From NCBI GenBank assembly GCA_026988355.1, contig JALSLK010000023.1:1-64000 (forward strand): 64,000 bases of DNA, written 5' to 3'. The stretch comes from Flavobacteriaceae bacterium. Its GTDB lineage: Bacteria; Bacteroidota; Bacteroidia; Flavobacteriales; Flavobacteriaceae. The position numbers were made by a program, and so were the translations under genes. This document shows, one piece after another, positions 35,801 through 44,493 of the stretch (position 1 is the stretch's first letter; each line of letters opens with the position of its first letter). The notes under the pieces were generated by a model that was not told where the DNA came from, did not search any database, and saw nothing but the letters and a program-made list of their open reading frames with translations.

Positions 35801-36179
35801 TGGGAATGAGCAGTACGGACATATTTTTCACGATGTAGAAGTAGGATTACATACCATTTATATTAGAGATAAAAACGGTTGTACACCAGAAATAACAAAA
35901 GAAATAGTTGTCATACGTTTTCCACGAGTAATAACACCAAATGGCGATGAAAAAAACGATACGTTCTATGTGTATGGAGGCGAAGGATTTAAGACAATCT
36001 CCGTAATTATCTACGATAGATATGGAAAAGTGATTACAAACCTAAACGAAGATACTTCATGGAATGGAACCTATCTAGGAAAAATAGCAATAGCGTCCGA
36101 TTATTGGTTTATGGCAACATTTATAGATAACGAAGGGAAAATTTATGAACGAAAAGGACACTTTAGTTTGAAATTATAA
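32811..36179 (+). CDS. T9SS type B sorting-domain protein, 1122 aa
   Basis: This surface or secreted protein has a signal peptide (ending IYSQ), a propeller-like N-terminal half (NIWYFGDGAGLDFNSGNPV and FYTDGTTVY are typical), then repeated modules that begin CDD-x(4-6)-DG (about 490-900), Ig-like segments and a C-terminal type B sorting domain (FPRVITPNGDEKNDTFYVYG to KGHFSLKL). The last part marks export by the type IX system, often with attachment to the surface. It is the first of three such genes. The adhesin-like role is inferred. Confidence 0.9.
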   Translation: MKKILLSILLFSLTITIYSQGEANIWYFGDGAGLDFNSGNPVAINDGALRTVEGCATISNSAGNLLFYTDGTTVYSRDHTVMPNGRFLHGNSSSSQSAIIVPKPQNQNQYYIFTVDEHSTNQYGLQYSLVDMTLNNGQGDVLATEKNKPLLAHCTEKITAVKSDDCSSIWVIAFSSRNGVSRTYDTFHSFEVADTGVNTTSVTSTFGATSTTDGRGYLKVSSDASKLVIAHSRTNANPLGEVKLYDFNYTNGIVTNETNLNLSDTSNPDNRLNTIPYGIEFSLSTTKVYITSYAGGNTYNQSPQDGFLWQIDISGTITTKLIAYNPINTYRGALQMGPNGKIYRALSFHYDLGSNFLGVINNPEAVGAACNYQHNAVDLGAGISRQGLPPFIQSLFLPNVDIINDTPGVLSTDKDLCNGDTYRLEPTDISLYPPSTAYTWIKDGNPIIPPVTTSYIDIDGITHGTGEYELQIEYNDGGTCPIKGTASITYHSYPVITTPITITQCDDDNDGISIVDLNLISESISTNFATETITYHTSQVDANTNINAISTANMPNYSTTSTLTNPLWVRVDNQFCHAVGEVNIVITNPNRTFTGLISKCDDKVNGNNRDGISEFDLTSIENDIASQFPPSANLSISYYHNVTDAVLQDNEIINKTTYRNTNSINTERIYIRVDESGITCAALGTNVYVDLVVEKLPTANPITEIRGCDEGGNQSTFDTTGIAAIVLQGQTNVTLSYYDENDVLIPTGTFTPSFITKAQTITIRAINNTTNACYDETTLKFIVDEVPTANDFMVELCDDKPDQTDGMSVFDTSSFKIKILGNTQVDREIHYFYADGTEIVPTLPQFFNVGNEIITVEVQNKDNSDCKVISHIEFKVIVDNPVFEVSDQLLCLDMSPITVSIENAQAVYSYYWENDKGQQVGTDADTLEITEGGEYTVTATSTSMCTTTKTFVITESSIPKIETITIFDDLPNNRVSVLVSGAGDYEFTLDDTTTYEDGNEQYGHIFHDVEVGLHTIYIRDKNGCTPEITKEIVVIRFPRVITPNGDEKNDTFYVYGGEGFKTISVIIYDRYGKVITNLNEDTSWNGTYLGKIAIASDYWFMATFIDNEGKIYERKGHFSLKL

Positions 36180-36228
36180 AATTATTTAAGTGTAGGTGTA
36201 ATTATTTTACTAATTTAGTAGTTAGAAG

Positions 36229-37419
36229 ATGTCTTGGATTTTACAAAATAGAATTAGAATAATAAAAAAGTTTTTTTTGCTTATTATAATGCTGTTTGTA
36301 ATTGTTAAATCTTTTTCACAAGACATATCTCTATTATACCAATTTAATGGAAAAATGGACTTTACCATGATTGGAAATACATTAAATTTAATAGAAAATG
36401 AAGCATTATCGACCTGTACAATAAATACAAGTTCGTCTGCAAATTTAAACTTAAATTCAGGCGAAACAATAGTATCTGCATATTTGTATTGGGCAGGATC
36501 AGGAACAGGAGATCTCGAAATTAAATTAAATGGTCAAAATATTGTAGCGCAACGTACCTTTGAAAATTTTCAATCAGGAAGACCATTTTTTAGTGCTTAT
36601 GCAGATGTAACCAGTCAAGTACAAGAAACAGGAAATGGAAATTATACCGTTTCGGAGTTGGACTTAACAGACGTAATTGCCAATTACTGTGCAAATGGAA
36701 CCAATTTTGGAGGATGGGCAATAGTCATTATTTATCGAAGTAATACATTGCCATTTAATCAAATTAATATATACGATGGCATGCAAAGCGTACCAAGCAG
36801 TATTGCAATTCATTTAGACAATTTAAACGTTATTGATAATGCAGGAGCAAAAATAGGATTTATAGCATGGGAAGGCGATAGCTCACTAGCAGTAAATGAA
36901 TCTTTGCGAATTAATGGAGATTTGATTGGAAATCCACCACTAAACCCAAGTAACAATGCATTTAATGGAACAAATAGTTTTACAGGAGAAACAAATTTGT
37001 ATAATATGGATTTGGATTATTACGATATAGAAAACTATATTGAAGTAGGAGATACCGAAGCTACAATAGAATTAACTTCAGGGCAAGATTATGTGATGGT
37101 AAACTGTGTAGTAACGAAACTAAATAGTCATCCGCCAAGAATTATACAAATACCGACAGTACCAGAAGGATTTTCGCCAAATGGAGATGCAATAAATGAT
37201 GTTTTTCTTATTCGGAATTTACGAGAAAATTATGGAAATTTTGAATTAAAAATATACAACCGCTATGGAAATATTGTTTACGAAGGAGATAAAAATTCTC
37301 CAGATTGGGACGGAACATATAACGAACAAAAATTACCAGCTTCAACCTATTATTATCTATTAAATTTAAACGATAATTATATCGGAATTATGCGAGGATG
37401 GGTTTATCTAAACAGATAG
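36229..37419 (+). CDS. T9SS type B sorting-domain protein, 396 aa
   Basis: A signal anchor (about 10-30) ends FSQ. The body has the lectin-like or DUF3344-like segment SAYLYWAGSGTGDLEIKLNG and GGWAIVIIYRSN, a beta-rich passenger domain. The C-terminal type B domain (EGFSPNGDAINDVFLI to RGWVYLNR) is a little shorter than in the neighbours and lacks the final GHFSL pattern. It is exported by the type IX system. It lies 49 bp after the previous gene, so probably in the same operon. Confidence 0.87.
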   Translation: MSWILQNRIRIIKKFFLLIIMLFVIVKSFSQDISLLYQFNGKMDFTMIGNTLNLIENEALSTCTINTSSSANLNLNSGETIVSAYLYWAGSGTGDLEIKLNGQNIVAQRTFENFQSGRPFFSAYADVTSQVQETGNGNYTVSELDLTDVIANYCANGTNFGGWAIVIIYRSNTLPFNQINIYDGMQSVPSSIAIHLDNLNVIDNAGAKIGFIAWEGDSSLAVNESLRINGDLIGNPPLNPSNNAFNGTNSFTGETNLYNMDLDYYDIENYIEVGDTEATIELTSGQDYVMVNCVVTKLNSHPPRIIQIPTVPEGFSPNGDAINDVFLIRNLRENYGNFELKIYNRYGNIVYEGDKNSPDWDGTYNEQKLPASTYYYLLNLNDNYIGIMRGWVYLNR

Positions 37420-37552
37420 TAATCGTTTTCAACTAAAGATATAAACCTTTCTAAAAAATCGAGAATACGAATAGAAAAAAGAACAAAATCTGCTTTTAGG
37501 GAATTAAAAATCAACAGAATAATTGTATATTTGTACGCATATAACAAGGTAT

Positions 37553-39652
37553 ATGAAGTTACTTATTACTACTTTTTTTAGTTTATTTATAACAAGTGTA
37601 TTATCGCAAAATATAACCGTAGACGAAACTAGAACAGCACAAGATTTAGTACAGAATGTATTGTTTAATAACTCAGGATGTGCGACAATTTCGAACGTAT
37701 CTGTATCAGGAGGAAATTTTGGAACAGGAGAAAAAAGTTATGCGTATTTTGATGGGAATAATTCTGTATTTCCATTTGAAGAAGGAATCGTTTTAAGTAC
37801 AGGAACAGCAAACCATTGTATAGGACCAAATACAAATTTAAGTAGTGACGAAGGAATAAATTGGGGAACAGATGTCGATTTAGCAGCAATATTTACCAAT
37901 ACATTAAACGCAACAGTATTAGAATTCGACTTTGTTCCAGTAAGCGATTATATAAGTTTTGATTATATATTTGCATCCGAAGAATACCAAGAAGGAAATA
38001 ATAATACCTGTCAATATTCCGATGTATTTGCATTTTTAATAAAAGCAACAAGCGATATAAATTATACCAATATCGCCGTAGTGCCAAATACAAATATACC
38101 AGTACAAGTAACCACAGTACATCCAGAAGTTTCTAGTAGTTGTCAGGCCGAGAACGAAGCGTATTTTGGCTCTTGGAATGACGCAACAGCACCAATTAAT
38201 TTTAACGGACAAACAGCCGTTTTAAAAGCAGAGAGTAATGTTGTAGCAGGACAAACATATCATATAAAATTAGTAATAGCAGATCATACAAATTACCAAT
38301 ACGATTCCGCAGTATTTTTAAAAGCAGGAAGCTTTAATGTAGGAACAAATTTAGGATTAGATTTGTTGCGAACAACAGGAAATGCACTTTGTGGAACCGA
38401 AACAACAACAATAGATAGTGGTGTAGTAGGGGCAACGTCTTACACATGGTCTAGAGATGATTTTCCTTACGATGATGTATTTGTACCACTAATAGGAGGA
38501 AATAACCAAACATATACAGCAACAACCGAAGGAAAATACAAAGTAATCGTAGATTTAGGCGGAGGATGCCTTTCCGAAGGAAATATACGAATAGAGTACG
38601 GAACAATTCCAATGGTTTCCGATACAGAATTAATACGTTGTGATGATTTAAGTAATCAATTTTCTATTTTTAATTTAACCAATTCCAATGAAAATACAAC
38701 CAATGGAGACCTTAATTTGATTGTAGAAAATTATTACCATTCGTATAACGATGCCCTAAATGAAAATAATGAAATCTCCAATTTTGCAAATTATCCAAAT
38801 ACCATGCAGAATGAATTAATTTATGCAAGAATAAAAGGGATAGATGGTTGTATTAATATAGCAAGAATAAGATTGCGAGTATTTAAAAATCCCGAATTAA
38901 AAGACGACGAATCGCTTTTATATTGTTTAAATACCTATCCAGATACCATAACATTAGAAGGAGGAATTTTAAATGATGATCCAAACAATTACCAATACCA
39001 ATGGTTTTTTGATAATAAGATAGATCCAGTAATAGATTTGAATATTAATACAGCAACAATTCAAGTAAACGAAATAGGAGATTATAATGTAGAGATAATA
39101 AGTAATGACGGTTGCGTAGTACATAGAACAATAACAGTAAACGCATCGAATATAGCAACAATTACAAACATATTAGTATCGGATATAGATTATAGTAATA
39201 AGGTAAGTTTAATTGTTGAGGTTGTAGGAGAAGGAGATTACGAATATGCATTAGACGATTATAATTTTCAAGATTCTAATATATTCGATAATGTATCTTA
39301 TGGTTATCATATAATAACAGTACGAGATAAAAACGGATGTTTGCCAAATACCCAAAAAGAGATTACGATTTTGGAGTACGAAAAATTTTTAACACCAAAT
39401 AACGATGGGAATTACGATACATGGAATATTGTAAATCCAGCCTCATTAATACATTATAATACCATTTCTGAAGTGACCATTTTTGATCGATTTGGAAAGA
39501 TAATGGCAGTAATAGATTCTAATGGATTAGGTTGGGACGGAAATTATCAAAATGCACCAGCGCCACCAGCAGATTATTGGTTTAGAGTAACATTAAAAGA
39601 TTACAAAGGAAAAATCACCAATAAAGATGGTCATTTTAGTCTGATACGATAA
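37553..39652 (+). CDS. T9SS type B protein with choice-of-anchor L domain
   Basis: The 699-aa protein starts at ATG 37553, where the signal peptide begins; an in-frame TTG at 37523 adds 10 odd residues that overlap a promoter-like TATATTTG. It has a choice-of-anchor L domain (about 25-260, with FASEEYQEGN and YDSAVFLKAGSF), Ig-like segments and a C-terminal type B sorting domain (EKFLTPNNDGNYDTWNI to GHFSLIR). It is secreted by the type IX system and possibly anchored on the surface. It is the third gene of the set. Confidence 0.9.
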   Translation: MKLLITTFFSLFITSVLSQNITVDETRTAQDLVQNVLFNNSGCATISNVSVSGGNFGTGEKSYAYFDGNNSVFPFEEGIVLSTGTANHCIGPNTNLSSDEGINWGTDVDLAAIFTNTLNATVLEFDFVPVSDYISFDYIFASEEYQEGNNNTCQYSDVFAFLIKATSDINYTNIAVVPNTNIPVQVTTVHPEVSSSCQAENEAYFGSWNDATAPINFNGQTAVLKAESNVVAGQTYHIKLVIADHTNYQYDSAVFLKAGSFNVGTNLGLDLLRTTGNALCGTETTTIDSGVVGATSYTWSRDDFPYDDVFVPLIGGNNQTYTATTEGKYKVIVDLGGGCLSEGNIRIEYGTIPMVSDTELIRCDDLSNQFSIFNLTNSNENTTNGDLNLIVENYYHSYNDALNENNEISNFANYPNTMQNELIYARIKGIDGCINIARIRLRVFKNPELKDDESLLYCLNTYPDTITLEGGILNDDPNNYQYQWFFDNKIDPVIDLNINTATIQVNEIGDYNVEIISNDGCVVHRTITVNASNIATITNILVSDIDYSNKVSLIVEVVGEGDYEYALDDYNFQDSNIFDNVSYGYHIITVRDKNGCLPNTQKEITILEYEKFLTPNNDGNYDTWNIVNPASLIHYNTISEVTIFDRFGKIMAVIDSNGLGWDGNYQNAPAPPADYWFRVTLKDYKGKITNKDGHFSLIR

Positions 39653-39672
39653 GTTTACGAACTCAGTTCAGA

Positions 39673-40368
39673 TTACACCGAAAAGTGAACCTCTAATTCT
39701 TTTAAAGTTTCAGGAGAAGTCTTAAGATCCTTAATAAGATTCCCTTTTTCTAAAACAACAATACGTTCGCAAACTTCGGTAACGTGAAGCAAGTCATGAC
39801 TCGAAATTAGTACCGTAACCTTTTTATTTTCGGTTAGAGATTTGAGCATTTTTTTTAATCTAATTTGTGTAGTAGGATCCAAATTAGCAAAAGGTTCGTC
39901 TAAGATAATAACTTCAGGGTCGCCAATTAAAGCAGCAACAATACCAACTTTTTTCTGATTACCTTTAGATAAATCACGTAGATATTTTTTCTTTTTTAAA
40001 ATTTCATCGTTAAAAATTTCGGTAAACTGACTTAAGAAAGTATCAATATCCGCTTTATTTTTACCACGCAATTCGCCAATAAAATAAAAATATTCTTCGG
40101 GAGTTAAATAACCAATTAAAAAACTTTCGTCAATAAAAGCAGCAGTAAAAGGTTTCCAATCTTCGCTTTGGTTTACAATAATATTATTATTTGTAATAGT
40201 TCCAGTAGTAGGTTCTATTAAATCTAAAAGCAGATTAAAAAAAGTCGTTTTTCCAGCACCATTATTGCCAACCAAACCAATACTTTGCCCTTTATTAATT
40301 TCTAAGTTGTCTATATTTAAAACGGTAGAAGTTCCGTATATTTTAGTAATATTTTTTGCGTGAATCAT
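39673..40368 (-). CDS. ABC transporter ATP-binding protein of the PadR operon
   Basis: The 231-aa protein has Walker A GNNGAGKTT (about 36-44), signature LSKGNQKKVGIVAAL, Walker B VIILDEPFANLDP and H-loop ISSHDLLHV. It lies 12 bp after the DUF5687 membrane gene and is the last gene of a four-gene operon led by a PadR regulator. Together they should form an ABC exporter of unknown cargo. Confidence 0.9.
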   Translation of the reverse strand: MIHAKNITKIYGTSTVLNIDNLEINKGQSIGLVGNNGAGKTTFFNLLLDLIEPTTGTITNNNIIVNQSEDWKPFTAAFIDESFLIGYLTPEEYFYFIGELRGKNKADIDTFLSQFTEIFNDEILKKKKYLRDLSKGNQKKVGIVAALIGDPEVIILDEPFANLDPTTQIRLKKMLKSLTENKKVTVLISSHDLLHVTEVCERIVVLEKGNLIKDLKTSPETLKELEVHFSV

Positions 40369-40380
40369 AATGTAGTTTGT

Positions 40381-41853
40381 TTAGTTGTTTTCACTGTAAG
40401 CAGCAATTGTTTTATATTTAGTTTTTTGATAAATCTTTTCTATTTTAGTTAAAAAGAAATTCTTTAATAAAATTCCGATAAGGCTAAAACCAATAACGGT
40501 AATAATACCAGCATTGTGATTAATTAATTTATAAGGAATTCCGAATAAAAGAATAGGTAAAAACATTTTAGGAATGGCAATAAGCATTTGTGTCATATTA
40601 AAACCTTGTGTATTACCAAAAGCCTTTGCTTTTTCATTTAGCTTAATAGGCATTCTGTTTAAAACACCACCAAGCAAAACCAAATAAGAGTTAATACCAG
40701 CGTTAAAAAATAAACCAGCAATTAAGAGAGAATACACTTTCCATCCAAAATAAATATAAGGTGTTGCAAGTATAAAAGATACAACAACAGCAACAACCAT
40801 TAAATACCATTTGGAGTCCAAATAGGTTTTGTATTTAATATTCTGACTCATTAGAAGTTGGTAATATTCACTATCCCAAGACGGAACTAATTGTCCAAAA
40901 GTCATAGCAAAACCACCAGTAACAAACATCATGGCAAAAGCTAACATGTATGGCGAACCGTTAAATCCGCTTTTACTATAAATAAAGATAAGTGCATAAA
41001 ACAGAAAGACAAATCCAGATAAAACCGTTTTTCTAGGTCTTGCATTTCTCCAAATGAGTTTAATATCATTTTTAAGAAAAGGAGCAACTTCGCCAAAACG
41101 ATTTAGCCAAGTTAAGTCCGTTGTTTTAACTTCTTTTTGTTTGGTAATTAAATTGTCGAGGTTTAGATTTTTTTTAAGATGCTTAAAACTTAATATATAA
41201 CTAGTAGCAAGAGTAATAATAGGTACAATAATAAGGTAAGCATGATTTGTAAAATAATTAAACGCAGTACCAGCAATGGTAGAAATTTTAAAAATATCAA
41301 AATATTCCAATCCAATTAAACTAGCTAAAATAATAAGAATACTATAAAAGAAAGTCTCGTTTTTATTGACTAAAAAAGTAATAAAATTAAGTGTATACGA
41401 TAAAAATAGAATACCAAAAAACCAAGAAATAACATTTATTGGAGAATATCCTTGAAAAAGTAATACAGCCGAAAATGGCATTAGAATAAATAAAGGAATA
41501 AAATTAAAAATACTTAAAAGTGATTTTCCAAGACCGTATTTAATTACCTTTTTTTTTGCAATAGGTAAAATTAGTAAAGGTTTTATAGTTAAAACAGGCA
41601 TTTTTTGAACGAGATATCGAAAAATAAGTTCACCTAAAAACCAAAAAACAATAAAAGTATTTACAACTTGCCAAGGATCTTTTTCGGGAATTTGCTCCTT
41701 TAAAAGAAAGAAAAGGCCAACACCAATACCTAAAGCGTAAAGTAACAGAATAAAGATACCAATACCAATAAATATTTTAAAAGCTAAACTTTTTTGAAAG
41801 TTAGCAGAGCGAATAAATTTTTTCCATTCTAAAGCAATGAATTTTTTAAACAT
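40381..41853 (-). CDS. DUF5687-family membrane protein (ABC permease-like)
   Basis: The 490-aa protein has about 12 hydrophobic segments. It starts MFKKFIALEWKKFIRSANFQ, a lead-in typical of ABC-type permeases, and the middle segment FLKNDIKLIWRNARPRKTVLSGF fits DUF5687. It pairs with the ATPase at 39673. It lies 77 bp after 41931, a gap that holds a near-palindrome (see findings). Confidence 0.85.
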   Translation of the reverse strand: MFKKFIALEWKKFIRSANFQKSLAFKIFIGIGIFILLLYALGIGVGLFFLLKEQIPEKDPWQVVNTFIVFWFLGELIFRYLVQKMPVLTIKPLLILPIAKKKVIKYGLGKSLLSIFNFIPLFILMPFSAVLLFQGYSPINVISWFFGILFLSYTLNFITFLVNKNETFFYSILIILASLIGLEYFDIFKISTIAGTAFNYFTNHAYLIIVPIITLATSYILSFKHLKKNLNLDNLITKQKEVKTTDLTWLNRFGEVAPFLKNDIKLIWRNARPRKTVLSGFVFLFYALIFIYSKSGFNGSPYMLAFAMMFVTGGFAMTFGQLVPSWDSEYYQLLMSQNIKYKTYLDSKWYLMVVAVVVSFILATPYIYFGWKVYSLLIAGLFFNAGINSYLVLLGGVLNRMPIKLNEKAKAFGNTQGFNMTQMLIAIPKMFLPILLFGIPYKLINHNAGIITVIGFSLIGILLKNFFLTKIEKIYQKTKYKTIAAYSENN

Positions 41854-41930
41854 AAAGGTTTGGTTTTAACTATTTGTAGGATTAAATTTTAAATTGTTAC
41901 AAATTAATTTGTTGTTATACCATTTTGATG

Positions 41931-42629
41931 TCAATTTGGTATTAGTAGATATTCTGGATGCTCTTTGGCTAAAATAGCTCTTATTTTAGGAGGGATTTCA
42001 AAAATAGCAATATAAAAAAATAGACCAAATATAATAAATGTAGCAGTAAAGAATAGCTCCGTTTTTAAATTCCAAATATCCTTATCGATAAAATGAATGA
42101 GTATCTGAAATGGAAATTGTAATAAAACACCAAGACCACCTAAGTTGGTAATATAATCTTCAAACATCCATTTTTTATGAGTACTTTTTTCTTTTATTTT
42201 TATTTTTTTTTCGTTTTTAAGCAAGTATACAAAAGGAACGATAATTACGATTGCAGCCAATCCAATAATTACGAATCTATGGTAATTTACCAATCGCATA
42301 AAAAATAACAAACTAAAAAATAAGCTCATTGTAAAAATGATTTTTGGAATGCTAAAAAAAGCTATAAATTCCTTCCAAATAAGTTTTAGGTATCTTTTAT
42401 TTAGTGCATTTTGTTTTTTTTCAATCACTTCCATAAAACCAAAAACACCAAATTTTTTAAAAGATTTATTTTTAGCTTGTTCAAAAGATAAATGAGACTC
42501 TTTTTCCCAAATATGTTCAATATCATTAGCAAGATGGTCTACTAATTCACTTTGTAAATCGTACCATTCTACGTAATGTTGTTTTGTGAAATGGTATAAA
42601 TTTTCTATCTGTAATTTACTTAATTCCAT
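41931..42629 (-). CDS. Membrane protein with HAAS-like N-terminus, PadR partner
   Basis: The 232-aa protein begins with a helical domain (about 1-75) including WYDLQSELVDHLANDIE, which resembles the HAAS/DUF1700 signalling domain that usually sits next to PadR regulators. It then has about four membrane helices (95-140 and 165-220). Its stop is 1 bp from the palindrome around 41918-41943. It begins 1 bp after the PadR stop, so translation is probably coupled. A signalling or permease-accessory role is inferred from the pair. Confidence 0.72.
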   Translation of the reverse strand: MELSKLQIENLYHFTKQHYVEWYDLQSELVDHLANDIEHIWEKESHLSFEQAKNKSFKKFGVFGFMEVIEKKQNALNKRYLKLIWKEFIAFFSIPKIIFTMSLFFSLLFFMRLVNYHRFVIIGLAAIVIIVPFVYLLKNEKKIKIKEKSTHKKWMFEDYITNLGGLGVLLQFPFQILIHFIDKDIWNLKTELFFTATFIIFGLFFYIAIFEIPPKIRAILAKEHPEYLLIPN

Positions 42630-42630
42630 A

Positions 42631-42969
42631 TTATTCTAAGCTAAATTTAGGATTGGTAATATATTGCATGGTTTTAATAAATTCTTGTAATTCAGCAAGT
42701 CTATTTACAGTTTCTCTAGTGCCTTGCTCCGTAAGTTTGTAGTATTTACGCATACGATTGCCAATATTGATAATTTCAACATCTAAAAAACCTTCTGCTT
42801 CTAATTTGTGTAAAGCAGGATATAAGGCACCTTCGGTAATCTTTAGTTCGCCATTGGTAATTTCTTTTACCTTTTGTGTAATCTCATAACCATACATTTT
42901 ATTACTCTTTTCTAGTAAGTTTAAAATGATGGTTTGCAAGCTGCCTTTATATAATTTTGAGTTTGCCAT
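42631..42969 (-). CDS. PadR-family transcriptional regulator
   Basis: The 112-aa winged-helix regulator has the PadR pattern: LYKGSLQTIILNLLEKSNKM, YGYEITQKVKEITNG, EGALYPALHKLEAEGFL and the wing RMRKYYKLTEQG. It heads a four-gene operon (PadR, membrane protein, DUF5687, ATPase). A perfect TATGCATAAT / ATTATGCATA palindrome overlaps the promoter -7 box, 11 bp upstream, and is the likely operator for self-repression. The effector is unknown. Confidence 0.92.
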   Translation of the reverse strand: MANSKLYKGSLQTIILNLLEKSNKMYGYEITQKVKEITNGELKITEGALYPALHKLEAEGFLDVEIINIGNRMRKYYKLTEQGTRETVNRLAELQEFIKTMQYITNPKFSLE

Positions 42970-42973
42970 ATTA

Positions 42974-43002
42974 CAAATGTATGCATAATTTTATTATGCA
43001 TA
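42974..43002 (-). promoter_or_regulatory. PadR operator overlapping a -7 box
   Basis: On the minus strand TACATTTG (42981-42974) overlaps a perfect inverted repeat TATGCATAAT-TTT-ATTATGCATA (42980-43002). A repressor bound here would block RNA polymerase. The 5' leader would be very short, close to leaderless. Confidence 0.65.
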
Positions 43003-43040
43003 AGTTAATTAGGTGTTTTTTTAATCATAGAATACTCAGG

Positions 43041-43073
43041 TTTATAACGTATTTTGATGTTGAGTTGGTATTA
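43041..43073. repeat. Dispersed 31-33 bp repeat, copy A
   Basis: The segment around 'cgtattttgatgttgagttg' here and at 63222-63255 is the same over about 31 bp, apart from one base near the start. It is non-coding and lies after the stop of cinA. It may be a small dispersed element or a shared regulatory site. Confidence 0.6.
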
Positions 43074-43090
43074 TATCGTAGAACTGAGGT

Positions 43091-44329
43091 TTAAAGCAAT
43101 GTTTTAACCAACATTTCCAAAGCCTTAATAGAGGCTTTTTCAATCACTTTTTCTCTAGGCTGACCAAAATTATATTCTTTAACAACCACATTATTCGGTG
43201 TAGCAATAGCAATAAAAACAACACCAACTGTTTTATCTGTTTTGTCTGTTGTAGGACCAGCATTTCCAGTAGTAGCAATAGCAAAATCAGTTTTGTAAAT
43301 TTTCTTTATATTTTGTGCCATGGCAGAAGCAACCTGAGCACTTACAACACTGTGTTTATCAATAATATTTGGAGAAACATTTAAAAAGTCGGTTTTAATG
43401 CGAGCGTTATAGCTAACAATAGAACCAATAAAATATTTAGACGAGCCAGAAATCGAAGTGATTAGTTTAGCAATATTGCCACCAGTACAACTTTCGGCAG
43501 TAGCTAAAGTAAATTTTTTCTTAGTAAGTAATTTTCCTATAAAAACTTCGATACTATCGTTACCATTGCTAGAAACTAAAATATCTTTAACCAATTCACT
43601 TAGTTTGTCTATTTCGTTGTTAAATTTTTTTTCTAAGGAATCTTTATTTTTTCCTTTAGCAGAAAGTCGTAATCGTGTTTTTCCGTAAGAAGGTAAATAT
43701 GCTAATTTAATTTCTTTTGGAAGATTTGTTTCCCAGACTTCAAGACGTTTAGCAATTTTACTTTCTCCCATTCCGTAAGTAATTAGAGTCTGATGAAAGA
43801 TAAAAGGCAAATCAAAAGTTTCTTGAAGTTTGGGTAAAGCCTTATAGGTCATTAAACCTTTCATTTCGTTGGGAACACCAGGAAATGAAATATATACTTT
43901 ATTGTTTTCGTTAAACCACATCCCAGAAGCAGTACCTAAATTATTCTTTAGAATGGTTGCTTTACTAGGAAGCATGGCTTGTTGTAAATCTAGATCTGTG
44001 TATTGGTAATTAATTTTTGCGAAAAGGTATTTGATATGCGCCTCAATTTTTGGATACATTACCAAACTGTCATCAAAATAATGAGCAATAGTATGTTTTG
44101 TAATATCGTCTTTAGTAGGGCCAAGTCCACCAGTAAGGATGATAATGTCTGCATTTTCTTCCGCTTGACGGATAGCCTTTAAGATATGATTTTTATCGTC
44201 TTGAATAGAGGTAATTTGATATACAGAAATACCAATTTTGTTCAATTCTTCGGCAATCCATTTGGAATTACTATCTAATATTTGTCCAATTAAAATTTCG
44301 TCGCCAATGGTTATTATTTCTGCTTGCAT
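43091..44329 (-). CDS. cinA: CinA family protein
   Basis: The 412-aa protein has an N-terminal molybdopterin-binding-like domain (about 1-170: AEIITIGDEILIGQILDSNS and ILTGGLGPTKDDIT) and a C-terminal NMN deamidase-type domain (about 255-412: LATAESCTGGNIAKLITSISGSS). It salvages pyridine nucleotides by converting NMN to nicotinate mononucleotide and has been linked to competence and damage induction. Length and both domains are typical. Confidence 0.93.
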   Translation of the reverse strand: MQAEIITIGDEILIGQILDSNSKWIAEELNKIGISVYQITSIQDDKNHILKAIRQAEENADIIILTGGLGPTKDDITKHTIAHYFDDSLVMYPKIEAHIKYLFAKINYQYTDLDLQQAMLPSKATILKNNLGTASGMWFNENNKVYISFPGVPNEMKGLMTYKALPKLQETFDLPFIFHQTLITYGMGESKIAKRLEVWETNLPKEIKLAYLPSYGKTRLRLSAKGKNKDSLEKKFNNEIDKLSELVKDILVSSNGNDSIEVFIGKLLTKKKFTLATAESCTGGNIAKLITSISGSSKYFIGSIVSYNARIKTDFLNVSPNIIDKHSVVSAQVASAMAQNIKKIYKTDFAIATTGNAGPTTDKTDKTVGVVFIAIATPNNVVVKEYNFGQPREKVIEKASIKALEMLVKTLL

Positions 44330-44458
44330 GATTTAGGAATTAAAATCCATTACAAAGAAACGAATAAACCAAGAAACGATTCCATAATAATTAAATAATT
44401 GTTGAAAACTTCGTAAAAATTAAATGCGAAAATTAAATCGCTAAAACAGAAAGACCAT

Positions 44459-44466
44459 TACCTTTG
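44459..44466 (+). promoter_or_regulatory. -7 box of fsa
   Basis: TACCTTTG lies 27 bp before the ATG at 44494. An in-frame TTG at 44464 is part of this box, so the longer frame is not used. Confidence 0.5.
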
Positions 44467-44493
44467 AGCATCATTAATTTAAACCAAAACGTA

